DNA of 12,663 nucleotides from M3007 sp041741155 (GTDB lineage: Bacteria; Bacteroidota; Bacteroidia; Chitinophagales; Saprospiraceae). The stretch lies in NCBI GenBank assembly GCA_041741155.1, contig JBGSKO010000001.1:1-12663 (forward strand), in the 5' to 3' direction. A model generated the notes under the pieces. That model ran no database searches and had not been told where the DNA came from. It worked only from the letters and a program-made list of their open reading frames with translations. The translations under genes and the position numbers were made by a program. This document shows, one piece after another, positions 6,701-12,663 of the stretch. Position 1 is the stretch's first letter; every line of letters begins with the position of its first letter.

Positions 6701-9700
6701 AAACGGATTCGCTTTCGTTGCGCAAGTTGTGCCCCGCCTGCCCCTGCGAAGGCACACCCGACGTCTCGTTCGGAGTAGCCTCCATTTTTTGCGCAGCAGA
6801 CAGCACGCATGCGTACACTACCAAAACCTGCAACGCCGGCGACGCTGCCGTGACCACGCCCGTCGAAGTGGTTTTTTATGACAAAAATCCGCTGACGGAA
6901 GCCGCACAGGTGTTGTGGAGCATCACCGTAAACCAGTCCGTTGCACAGGGTACTTGTGCGGAAACAGTCTGGTCGTTGCCCACCATAGCGACGCAATACG
7001 GCAAAATCTACACCTTCGCGGGGGTACCGACCGGTACGCCCACACCGATTGACCTGAACCTGCTGGCTGTGGATTCGGATTTCCCGGACTGCCGGTGGCA
7101 AAACAACCTCGACAGTTTCGTCGTGCAACTACCCGTTTGCGACGGCTGCGAGAACCCCACCACATTTTTCAAAACCATGGGCCGCGTGGACCAGTCGGAA
7201 CTGGGCTACAGCCTGTGCACCGCCGCCGACGGCAATGTGTACATGGCCGGACGGCAGGGCATAAATCCGATGATCGCCAAAATGACGCCCAATGGCGACG
7301 TGCTCTGGGTACGCAATTTCCCGGCGGGTGGCAGCCAGTTCAATGAGACCGTGGAACTGGTCGAGATATTCGAAGACACCGACGGCAAACTCGTGCTCTG
7401 CGGCACCGAGGGCAAGTCGCCCAATACCCGGATGGCTGTGGCCATGCGCTACGACCCGGTAGCCGACCAGGTGCTGTGGTACAACCGCTACATCGAACAA
7501 AACCCACAGGCAACCGGTGTTTTTGAAAAAACGCCGGGAGGAAACTTTGTGCTGTACGGATTTTCGGAGGAGTTTTTCCCCGGCGGACCGCCTTTCGGCG
7601 GTTACTACAAGGCCCGCTCGCACGTGTGGGAAATCAACCGGGCCACCGGCGAGGTGGTGCCGCCCCTGCTTGCGTATTTCGCCGGTACGCCGAGCATTTA
7701 TTTGCATGATATGGTGCCCCACAACGGCAACTTGTATGCAACGGGCAGCTGGCGAACTCCGGACGTGGCCAACTCGAGCAGGCCCATATTAGCCAAACTA
7801 TCGGCCATTGATGCCGCGCCGGAGTGGATCGTCGGCGTGCTCCCCGATCCGGCGATACCGTTTCAGTTTGTTGGATTTTACAATGTTTTGGCCGACGGCG
7901 ACCACCTGCTGGCAATGGGCGGCGGCGCAACCGACCTGAACATGCCCACGCAAAAAAACTATATTTTCCTGTCCAAGTACACCCTCGACGGCACGTTGCT
8001 TTGGATGAAAAGTTATCAAATCGCTGGAGCAAGCGAAGACATCGTGGTGCTGCCCGACGGCTACGCCATCTTCGGGCGCATGGAAGGCAATAGCTGGGTA
8101 CTGCTCAAAACCGACAAGGACGGCAACCTGCTCAAGAGCCAACAACTCACGTTGCCGGTAACCCCTGGAACAACTTTCCGGTATTACCGCCAGAACCAGC
8201 TTCTGCGCCTGCCCAACCACCTGCTGGTAGTGGATGACTTCAAGGATGGCGTGTACGAAGACCTCGTGCTGTTCAAGACCGACTATGACCTGAATTTCGA
8301 TACCGACTGCGACCTGATTCAGGCGGTTCAAGTGGCCACTCAGACGTTTTCTCCGCTGACAAACCTGATCTTCACGCCACATGAACCCTACCTCGTGGCG
8401 GCAGCCAATGTGCCGGCCACGTTCCAGCCGGACTCGCTCCACGTCAAACAGTTTTGCCCCCAATGCCCCTGCACCGACAAACCCGACCTCACCTGCCGGG
8501 TGGAAAACCTCACCTGTACCGCTTCGGGCGACGTGGTGGCCAAACTCCGGGTGTGCAACCTCGGGTTTGTAGAGACACCGGCGGATTTCAATCTTGCGTT
8601 TTACGATAAAAACCCGCTTACCGGAGCTGCCACACCGTTGTTTGCCACCTCCGTACCGGTACAGCCGGGCTTGGGCGATTGTATCGAATATACGGTGCCG
8701 CTGGGTTTCGACCCGAAAGGCTACGCCCAAATTTTCACCCTGGCCGGGGTGTGGAGCGATGTGCAAACGCCCGTAGTGCTCGACGGTTTTCCGTATCCGA
8801 ACGGGTATGCCGAATGCGATTACGCCAATAACGTGGATAGTTTTGCCGTGGTAGTGCAGGACTGTTCACCCGACCCCTGCCAACCTGAAACCTACCTCAA
8901 ACACATCGGCCGGCCGGGCAGATTTGAAAACATGTCTTGCATTCGTCCCGCACCCAACGGCGGCCTGTACCTCGCCGGGCGCAAAGGCAACAACATCACG
9001 GTCAGCCAGATGACCCCGGATGGACAGTTTTTAGGCGCGCAAAATATTTTCAAGCCGACTGCGGAGCAAATTTTTCTATCCGAATTCATCGTGGACTCGG
9101 AGGGCATGATAGTCGGTTGTGGTGTAAAGGGCGAAGGCCTTACCCTGGAAGGGTTTGTATTTCGCTACGACCCGAACGGCGGACAGGTGAAGTGGGCGCA
9201 ACGATTGACCAATATTCGCCCCTCGGATTGCGGTATTTTGGAAAAAAGTCCGGGTGGCAATTTCCTGTTATACCAGAACGCCAACTTCACAAACCTGCAA
9301 AAAGATGCCGAAATACTGGAACTGAACCGCGCCACGGGGCAGATCGTGCCGGCGTTTGCGAAGCGCTACAACCAGTATTGGCGGCAATCGTACAACAGCA
9401 TGGTGGCGCAAGGCAATGCCTTGTACGCCACCGGATTTACCGACTCGCTCCACGTGGACGTCGGCTTCCTGGTGCGACGCATGACCCTGACACAGATAGA
9501 TGCCACTACGGGTGATGTGGTTTGGTCGAAAGCGGGCCATACGGACTGGGAGCATACATCCCATTTTCAGGGCTACGATTTGATCCTGGACGATAACAGT
9601 TTGGTCAGCGTGTATTGGGGTAGCGAAACAGACCTGGCTTCTGGTCCAAGAGCCGTGTTTTTGCAAAAATCCACCCTGGCCGGCGACGTGCTTTGGGTAA

Positions 9701-12663
9701 AACGTTTCGACGTGCCGGGCAAACCGCGAGAACTGGTGGCTGTTCCGGACGGCTACGTTATCCTGGTAGCCGACATTGACCGATACCTGCTGAAAACCGA
9801 TAAATCGGGCAATTTGCTGGTAGCCAAAAAGTTGGTCAACCCGCAAGTGGATCCGCCGAATGCGGAAATGCAAAACCAGATACTGCTACTCGGCTCAAAC
9901 TTGTACATCGCGGACTATGCCGCCAACTCGGTCACCGACCAGTACACCACCCTGCTCAAAACCGACCTGAATCTCGGTATCGGGTTTGATTGTAGCAACT
10001 ATGTCCCGGTACAGGTACCGGTGTCCGATGTAGCCAACCCGGTCAACCTGCCGACGCAGCAAAACGTGTTTGCCGCCCCGACAACCCAACAGGCCGTACC
10101 GACCACACTCCAATTGACGGACATGACCATCCGGAGCACCTGTCCAAACTGTCCCGACCCGCCCTGCACCGACAAACCCGACATCACCTTCCAAATCAAC
10201 TCCATCGGCTGCGACTCGGCTGCGTTTGGCACTTACCGACTCTGCAACTCGGGCAAACAGCCCTTCGACGGCACGCTGCAGATAGGCGTGTACGACAGCA
10301 ATCCGATGACCAGCGCGGCCATCTTGCTCGACGTATTGGTTTTGCAAATTCTCAACCTGCCGCCCGATTCCTGCCAAACAGGCACATGGAGCAACCTCGC
10401 AAACTGGAAAAATCACCCGAAGGTGTACACCTTTGCAGGCATCGTAATCGGGCAAATCACGCCCCTGGACCCTGCCGATTTCCCGTTCAACGGTATCGCC
10501 GAGTGCGACTATGCGAACAACCTGGACAGTTTTGCCATAAATCCGAATCTGTGTCTACCGGACTCCTGTGCGCCCAAGACCTTTTTGAAAATGTATGGCG
10601 AAATCATCAAGCAGGATAACATAGCCGCCCTGCGTGCCGCACCCGACGGGAATATCTATGTGGCCGGCGGCAAGGCGGACGGGTATGCCATCGGCAAAAT
10701 GACACCCACGGGCGACCTGCTGTGGTTGCGCAGTTTCACGGGTACCATCCAGGATCGGACGTTTGTCACCGAAATCATCGTGGACAGCGAGGGCATGATC
10801 GTCGGCAGCGGCCACACGGGCAGCAACAGCAACCAAACGATTGCTTTCCGCTACAACCCCGTGACCAACCAAATCCTTTGGGAGCAGCGGTTAAGCACCA
10901 ACAGTCTGGTCGAGACCGGCATCCTGGAAAAAAAACCGGGAGGCAATTTTATCATCTATTACTCGATCCAAACCAACCTATTGGGGCACAAGTCTGCTGA
11001 AATTCTCGAACTGAACCGAACGACCGGACAAATCGTACCTGCGTTTGCCAAGCGGTACACCCAGCAGATCAATCAGGTTTTTGCGGGTATGGTGCTGCAC
11101 GAAGACGCGCTGTACGCCACCGGTTATACCGATAGCTTGCTTCCCTTCAATCTGACTGCCCGGCGCATGATTCTGACCAAGTTGGACGCCAACACGGGCA
11201 ATGTGCTGTGGACCCGCCTTGGCCTCACCCCCTGGTCGCAAGCGTCCCATTTCAGGGGCATTGACCTGATCGTGGACGACAATAGCCTGATCGTCCTTTC
11301 CCACGGTATCGAGACGAGTAACACCATCATCGGCCCCGGTAAGGTAATACCCGTTTACCTGCACAAAACAACCCTCGACGGCGAAGTGCTCTGGACACAA
11401 AAATACCTGCTCACCGAGGTGCCAAGAGAGGTCGTGGCAGTGCCCGACGGCTACGTCATCTACTGCGGCAACATCAAAAGGCATTTCTTGAAAACCGACA
11501 AAGAGGGCAATCTGGTGCTTGCCAAAGCCCTCAACACACCGGACTATTTCCCAGCCGGCTACGAAGACTGGCAAAAAAACCAGATTGAGCGCGTCGGCTC
11601 GCACCTGTACATCACCGACTTTTCGGCAAAGGCCAATATCACAGGTCAATTCACCACAGTGCTGAAAACAGACCTGAACCTCGGTCTGGAGTTCGATTGT
11701 GGGCTGGAGTTCGTGACCGTATCGGATACAGCGATGACCAATCCGCTGCTCTTCGCGACCACGCAGACCGTGACGGCCAGCCCTGCAACGACGCAGACGG
11801 CTACGCTGACCAATATGCCCGACTCGATAAACGTCCACCAGGCCTGCCCGTTCTGTCCCAAGCCGCTCTGTACCGATAAACCCGACCTTGGCCCCGACCG
11901 CATCCTTTGTGCCGGGCAAACCACCACGCTGGATGCCGGTAGCGGGTTCGCTGCCTACAACTGGTCGAATGGTCAGGCTACGCAGACCGTGCCGGTGAAC
12001 ACAACCGGCATCTATATCGTGGAAGTAACTGATACTTGCGGACAAACCCTGCGCGACACGGTGGCCGTAACCGTGCTGCCCCAGCCCGCCCCCACCACGT
12101 TGACCATCCAATTCTACCCCGGCGACACGATTATCCTCGCCGGCACGGCCTACACCCGGTCCGACACCGTGGTGCAAACCCTGCTGACTGCCGACGGATG
12201 CGATTCGGTGGTCACCACCATCCTGCAACTTGTGATCACGAAAGTGGATTTGTCCTGCCCCGGCAACCTCACGGTGCCGGCGCCCCCCAACCAATCCTCG
12301 GTAAACCTGACCTACCCGCTGCCCACGGCAACGACCGATTGCCCCGATCCCGATATCGCGCTGACCCTCTTGCAGGGTTTGCCCGTTGGCGGCGCATTCC
12401 CCTTGGGCAATACCCTGGTGTGCTACGAAGCGGCCAATGAATGTGGCATCCGCGACACGTGTTGCTTCACGGTCACCATACAGCCGGCGGCCGATGAAGA
12501 GGCTTGCGATGTAAAAATTCCGCCGGGCAGTTGTATCCGTTTTGAAGTACTGAACATCCAGTTAGACGCGCTCGGGCGGCCCCGCTACCGGATGCGCCTG
12601 ACCAATACCTGCGCCAGTCCGCTGAAGTTTGTCTATTTCCAGTTGCCCAACGGCATGACGGCA
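3649..12663 (+). CDS. Giant secreted multi-propeller/CARDB/HYR repeat protein, C-terminus off window
   Basis: One open frame of 3005 codons without a stop, running off the window; I read it through line by line. Order of domains: signal peptide 1-19; five tandem units (20-597, 598-1167, 1168-1744, 1745-2307, 2308-2741), each with a beta-propeller of seven repeats plus a Cys-rich hinge, the first four ending in a CARDB-like domain; Ig/PKD-like domain about 2745-2811; a segment with DGCDSVVTT at 2849-2857; HYR-like domain about 2866-2945; start of a further domain from 2953. Propeller strands carry motifs such as LLKTDKDGN, FRYDP and DGNVYVAG, as in Bacteroidota 'delta-60'/SBBP-like proteins. 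A role as an extracellular or cell-surface structural or adhesion protein is inferred; no enzyme motif was seen. A type IX secretion sorting domain would be expected downstream but cannot be seen. No Shine-Dalgarno sequence precedes the ATG, as is usual in this phylum. Confidence 0.93.
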   Translation, partial: MRSIFLLAFGVALAASLSAQPSSTFFSTFDAERGSVVTPARDGNLWLGGQKDERSLLVKLSPQGAVLEKHQIGFEGQDLDLEHLTDLFEDSDGSLVGCGNFEGDNLGRGFVFRYDPVSRQTLWAHIVRSGNLNYLLGITPLGTGGDYVLYGQTLSANNRDAELLLLNRNTGLIVPGKAGRIDLGLSDRFSQVVYHDGALYACGYLTIGAGFDGYGRTRHALCKIDTATLQPVWSRMGPIPTNVLANLQGRDLIVDGNTLVSTCSGSAADPDLFSTTIFLQKNDLAGNLLWARQYDLPEWLGDFAEEVIALPDGYLLYGHDLVSDTSRLFLLKTDKDGNAQWARKIVYDTNDEFPDFPARSKILRFGDALFLTALSQNAVGQTQGILLKTDLNGAVSDSCEFLQSVAVFPVQMPPPVSEAVVPAFLASTATLTAATVSITTPDVTFSKKCGATGTCPTLPDLRLTLDSIVCADGDPTLYYTVCNVGGQAYDGSSFFFLYAKNPLTDTAEMLIPIINTSDQPLLPGDCFWTGSVTADLHSSMPFELDTFTKLYALIGANFAVQAPIPISGFPYAPNRPECSYLNNLDSIAVPQNLCGDCKQPITFVKKLGDPQRRELAFSMCSSADGNVYVAGKQGENPMIAKINTLGEQIWVRNFPPSNPNEPIEWAQIIEDSEGMIVVCGTEGSSPSNRRTIVMRYDPVAGAVLWYRRYPGNRPEASCIVEKSPGGNYLLQSNYQQLINGTLSARSLFLEISRTNGNAVGSEVSYVGQNNLRLSGMVLNNGYLYSVGSWSNNATNEIRPFFTKISPGTLIPEWAQIQVPDTTTGNVTSFSPSDLAFDGDIAIIAGSGQIDPAGPNQGVFTYLEKHNPDGSLAWLKRYDMEMWPEEVLAITNAYIVFGRMAGSNRYGMLKTDVQGNVLQARVLTAAPPSPNFVAFTNRQSLALRLPLQLLLLDHTWEANESDMVLVRTDLNFGVDGDCDLFENVQVGSQTLLAQTQNAPLGIETNTPPSASTTATANFQTDSLSLRKLCPACPCEGTPDVSFGVASIFCAADSTHAYTTKTCNAGDAAVTTPVEVVFYDKNPLTEAAQVLWSITVNQSVAQGTCAETVWSLPTIATQYGKIYTFAGVPTGTPTPIDLNLLAVDSDFPDCRWQNNLDSFVVQLPVCDGCENPTTFFKTMGRVDQSELGYSLCTAADGNVYMAGRQGINPMIAKMTPNGDVLWVRNFPAGGSQFNETVELVEIFEDTDGKLVLCGTEGKSPNTRMAVAMRYDPVADQVLWYNRYIEQNPQATGVFEKTPGGNFVLYGFSEEFFPGGPPFGGYYKARSHVWEINRATGEVVPPLLAYFAGTPSIYLHDMVPHNGNLYATGSWRTPDVANSSRPILAKLSAIDAAPEWIVGVLPDPAIPFQFVGFYNVLADGDHLLAMGGGATDLNMPTQKNYIFLSKYTLDGTLLWMKSYQIAGASEDIVVLPDGYAIFGRMEGNSWVLLKTDKDGNLLKSQQLTLPVTPGTTFRYYRQNQLLRLPNHLLVVDDFKDGVYEDLVLFKTDYDLNFDTDCDLIQAVQVATQTFSPLTNLIFTPHEPYLVAAANVPATFQPDSLHVKQFCPQCPCTDKPDLTCRVENLTCTASGDVVAKLRVCNLGFVETPADFNLAFYDKNPLTGAATPLFATSVPVQPGLGDCIEYTVPLGFDPKGYAQIFTLAGVWSDVQTPVVLDGFPYPNGYAECDYANNVDSFAVVVQDCSPDPCQPETYLKHIGRPGRFENMSCIRPAPNGGLYLAGRKGNNITVSQMTPDGQFLGAQNIFKPTAEQIFLSEFIVDSEGMIVGCGVKGEGLTLEGFVFRYDPNGGQVKWAQRLTNIRPSDCGILEKSPGGNFLLYQNANFTNLQKDAEILELNRATGQIVPAFAKRYNQYWRQSYNSMVAQGNALYATGFTDSLHVDVGFLVRRMTLTQIDATTGDVVWSKAGHTDWEHTSHFQGYDLILDDNSLVSVYWGSETDLASGPRAVFLQKSTLAGDVLWVKRFDVPGKPRELVAVPDGYVILVADIDRYLLKTDKSGNLLVAKKLVNPQVDPPNAEMQNQILLLGSNLYIADYAANSVTDQYTTLLKTDLNLGIGFDCSNYVPVQVPVSDVANPVNLPTQQNVFAAPTTQQAVPTTLQLTDMTIRSTCPNCPDPPCTDKPDITFQINSIGCDSAAFGTYRLCNSGKQPFDGTLQIGVYDSNPMTSAAILLDVLVLQILNLPPDSCQTGTWSNLANWKNHPKVYTFAGIVIGQITPLDPADFPFNGIAECDYANNLDSFAINPNLCLPDSCAPKTFLKMYGEIIKQDNIAALRAAPDGNIYVAGGKADGYAIGKMTPTGDLLWLRSFTGTIQDRTFVTEIIVDSEGMIVGSGHTGSNSNQTIAFRYNPVTNQILWEQRLSTNSLVETGILEKKPGGNFIIYYSIQTNLLGHKSAEILELNRTTGQIVPAFAKRYTQQINQVFAGMVLHEDALYATGYTDSLLPFNLTARRMILTKLDANTGNVLWTRLGLTPWSQASHFRGIDLIVDDNSLIVLSHGIETSNTIIGPGKVIPVYLHKTTLDGEVLWTQKYLLTEVPREVVAVPDGYVIYCGNIKRHFLKTDKEGNLVLAKALNTPDYFPAGYEDWQKNQIERVGSHLYITDFSAKANITGQFTTVLKTDLNLGLEFDCGLEFVTVSDTAMTNPLLFATTQTVTASPATTQTATLTNMPDSINVHQACPFCPKPLCTDKPDLGPDRILCAGQTTTLDAGSGFAAYNWSNGQATQTVPVNTTGIYIVEVTDTCGQTLRDTVAVTVLPQPAPTTLTIQFYPGDTIILAGTAYTRSDTVVQTLLTADGCDSVVTTILQLVITKVDLSCPGNLTVPAPPNQSSVNLTYPLPTATTDCPDPDIALTLLQGLPVGGAFPLGNTLVCYEAANECGIRDTCCFTVTIQPAADEEACDVKIPPGSCIRFEVLNIQLDALGRPRYRMRLTNTCASPLKFVYFQLPNGMTA
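3706..5439 (+). repeat. Protein repeat unit 1: propeller plus CARDB-like domain
   Basis: Residues 20-597. Seven strand-closing motifs fit a seven-bladed propeller: VKLSPQG, FRYDPVSRQTLW, LLNRNTGLIVP, KIDTATLQPVW, LQKNDLAGNLLW, LKTDKDGNAQW and LKTDLNG. A linker of about 50 residues ends in the hinge CGATGTC (449-455). The CARDB-like domain (459-590) has AKNPLT and ends ECSYLNNLDS, followed by CGDC (594-597). This is the most divergent unit; its hinge spacing differs from the CPxCPC form of the others. Confidence 0.8.
5440..7149 (+). repeat. Protein repeat unit 2: propeller plus CARDB-like domain
   Basis: Residues 598-1167. It opens with FVKKLGDP and DGNVYVAGKQGENPMIAK, closest to unit 3. IEDSEGMIVV sits at 669-678. 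The sixth-blade motif is degenerate: TNAY where the other units have PDGY. Hinge CPACPC is at 1028-1033; the CARDB-like domain (1036-1163) contains YDKNPLTEAA and ends DCRWQNNLDS, followed by CDGC (1164-1167). Confidence 0.85.
7150..8880 (+). repeat. Protein repeat unit 3: propeller plus CARDB-like domain
   Basis: Residues 1168-1744. It opens FFKTMGRVDQ, then DGNVYMAGRQGINPMIAK and LWVRNFP, shared with unit 2. FEDTDGKLVL is near 1241-1250. Hinge CPQCPC is at 1603-1608, then TDKPDL. The CARDB-like domain (1609-1738) has YDKNPLTGAA and ends ECDYANNVDSF, followed by CSPDPC (1739-1744). Confidence 0.85.
8881..10569 (+). repeat. Protein repeat unit 4: propeller plus CARDB-like domain
   Basis: Residues 1745-2307. 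It opens TYLKHIGRPG, with VDSEGMIVGCG near 1815-1825 and LNRATGQIVPAFAKRY ending at 1907, almost identical to unit 5. The hinge is CPNCPDPPC (2165-2173), then TDKPDI. The CARDB-like domain (2174-2301) has YDSNPMTSAA and ends ECDYANNLDSF, followed by CLPDSC (2302-2307). Confidence 0.85.
10570..11871 (+). repeat. Protein repeat unit 5: propeller only, CARDB domain missing
   Basis: Residues 2308-2741. All seven propeller motifs are present, for example KMTPTGDLLW, FRYNPVTNQILW, LNRTTGQIVP, KLDANTGNVLW, HKTTLDGEVLW, LKTDKEGN and LKTDLNLG. The unit keeps the hinge CPFCPKPLC (2733-2741) and the words TDKPDL, but then runs into an Ig/PKD-like domain instead of a CARDB-like one. Confidence 0.85.
11881..12081 (+). 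other. Ig/PKD-like domain in the giant protein
   Basis: Residues 2745-2811 start PDLGPDRILCAGQTTTLDAG and continue with YNWSNGQATQT and YIVEVTDTCG. This is the common Bacteroidota surface-protein Ig/PKD-like module, which often sits in the C-terminal part of large secreted or gliding-associated proteins. Confidence 0.75.
12244..12483 (+). other. HYR-like domain in the giant protein
   Basis: Residues 2866-2945 read VDLSCPGNLTVPAPP, then YPLPTATTDC, LPVGGAFPLGNTLVCY and CGIRDTCCFTVTI. This is the typical order of a HYR (hyalin repeat) domain, an extracellular Ig-like fold linked to adhesion. It follows a DGCDSVVTT segment (2849-2857), another frequent element of Bacteroidota secreted proteins. 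Confidence 0.75.
12505..12663 (+). other. Start of a further C-terminal domain, cut by the window
   Basis: From Cys2953 the sequence (CDVKIPPGSCIRFEVL, then RMRLTNTC and FQLPNGMTA) looks like the start of another extracellular beta domain seen in Saprospiraceae proteins. I know no name for it. Confidence 0.4.

Noticed and set aside
5887..7128. 413-codon open frame on the minus strand
   Set aside because: It is antisense to the giant gene, shows no family motif, and its His/Gly/Val-rich composition reflects the reverse complement of GC-rich codons.
7798..8766. 322-codon open frame on the minus strand
   Set aside because: Antisense to unit 3; no recognisable domain or start signal.
10978..12294. 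438-codon open frame on the minus strand
   Set aside because: Antisense shadow of units 5 and the Ig/HYR region. Similar antisense peptides recur over the other units because the sense repeats recur.

Overview
The window most likely comes from a Bacteroidota genome, probably Saprospiria (the Saprospiraceae/Lewinella/Haliscomenobacter group). The reasons are: a very large secreted protein built from propeller, CARDB-like, Ig-like and HYR-type domains; a signal peptide whose mature end starts with Gln; a TAnnTTTG-type promoter box; and start codons without Shine-Dalgarno sequences. The assignment rests on recognised style, not on a marker gene. GC content is moderately high. No tRNA, rRNA, CRISPR array or transposase was seen.

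The left part (1-3233, minus strand) is a compact operon read right to left: pxpB, pxpC, pxpA, then a YcsG-type NRAMP-superfamily transporter cut by the window edge. PxpA, PxpB and PxpC together form the prokaryotic ATP-dependent 5-oxoprolinase, which opens 5-oxoproline (pyroglutamate) to glutamate. The transporter lacks both NRAMP metal-binding motifs, so an organic substrate such as 5-oxoproline is likely. pxpB and pxpC overlap by ATGA. The two other junctions are loaded with short repeats, and these have given pxpC and pxpA unusual C-terminal tails. The pxpA tail contains a copy of the first codons of the transporter gene.

The centre (3234-3648) is a 415-bp divergent intergenic region. It holds a candidate minus-strand promoter box, a 97-bp set of palindromes enclosed by perfect 23-bp inverted repeats, a second set of nested inverted repeats, and a terminator-like hairpin with a T-tract just before the plus-strand gene.

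The right part (3649-12663, plus strand) is one uninterrupted reading frame of at least 3005 codons that runs off the window. After a signal peptide it carries five tandem units of about 565-580 residues. Each appears to be a seven-bladed beta-propeller, a linker, a Cys-rich hinge and a CARDB-like domain. In the fifth unit the CARDB domain is replaced, at the conserved hinge, by an Ig/PKD-like domain. A 'DGCDSVVTT' segment, a HYR-like domain and the start of a further domain follow. The protein is probably an extracellular or surface protein; a C-terminal type IX secretion or gliding-type sorting domain would lie beyond the window.

The operon and the giant gene are divergently arranged and probably unrelated in function. 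One possible link is that exported Bacteroidota proteins often carry N-terminal pyroglutamate, whose turnover yields the substrate of the PxpABC enzyme.
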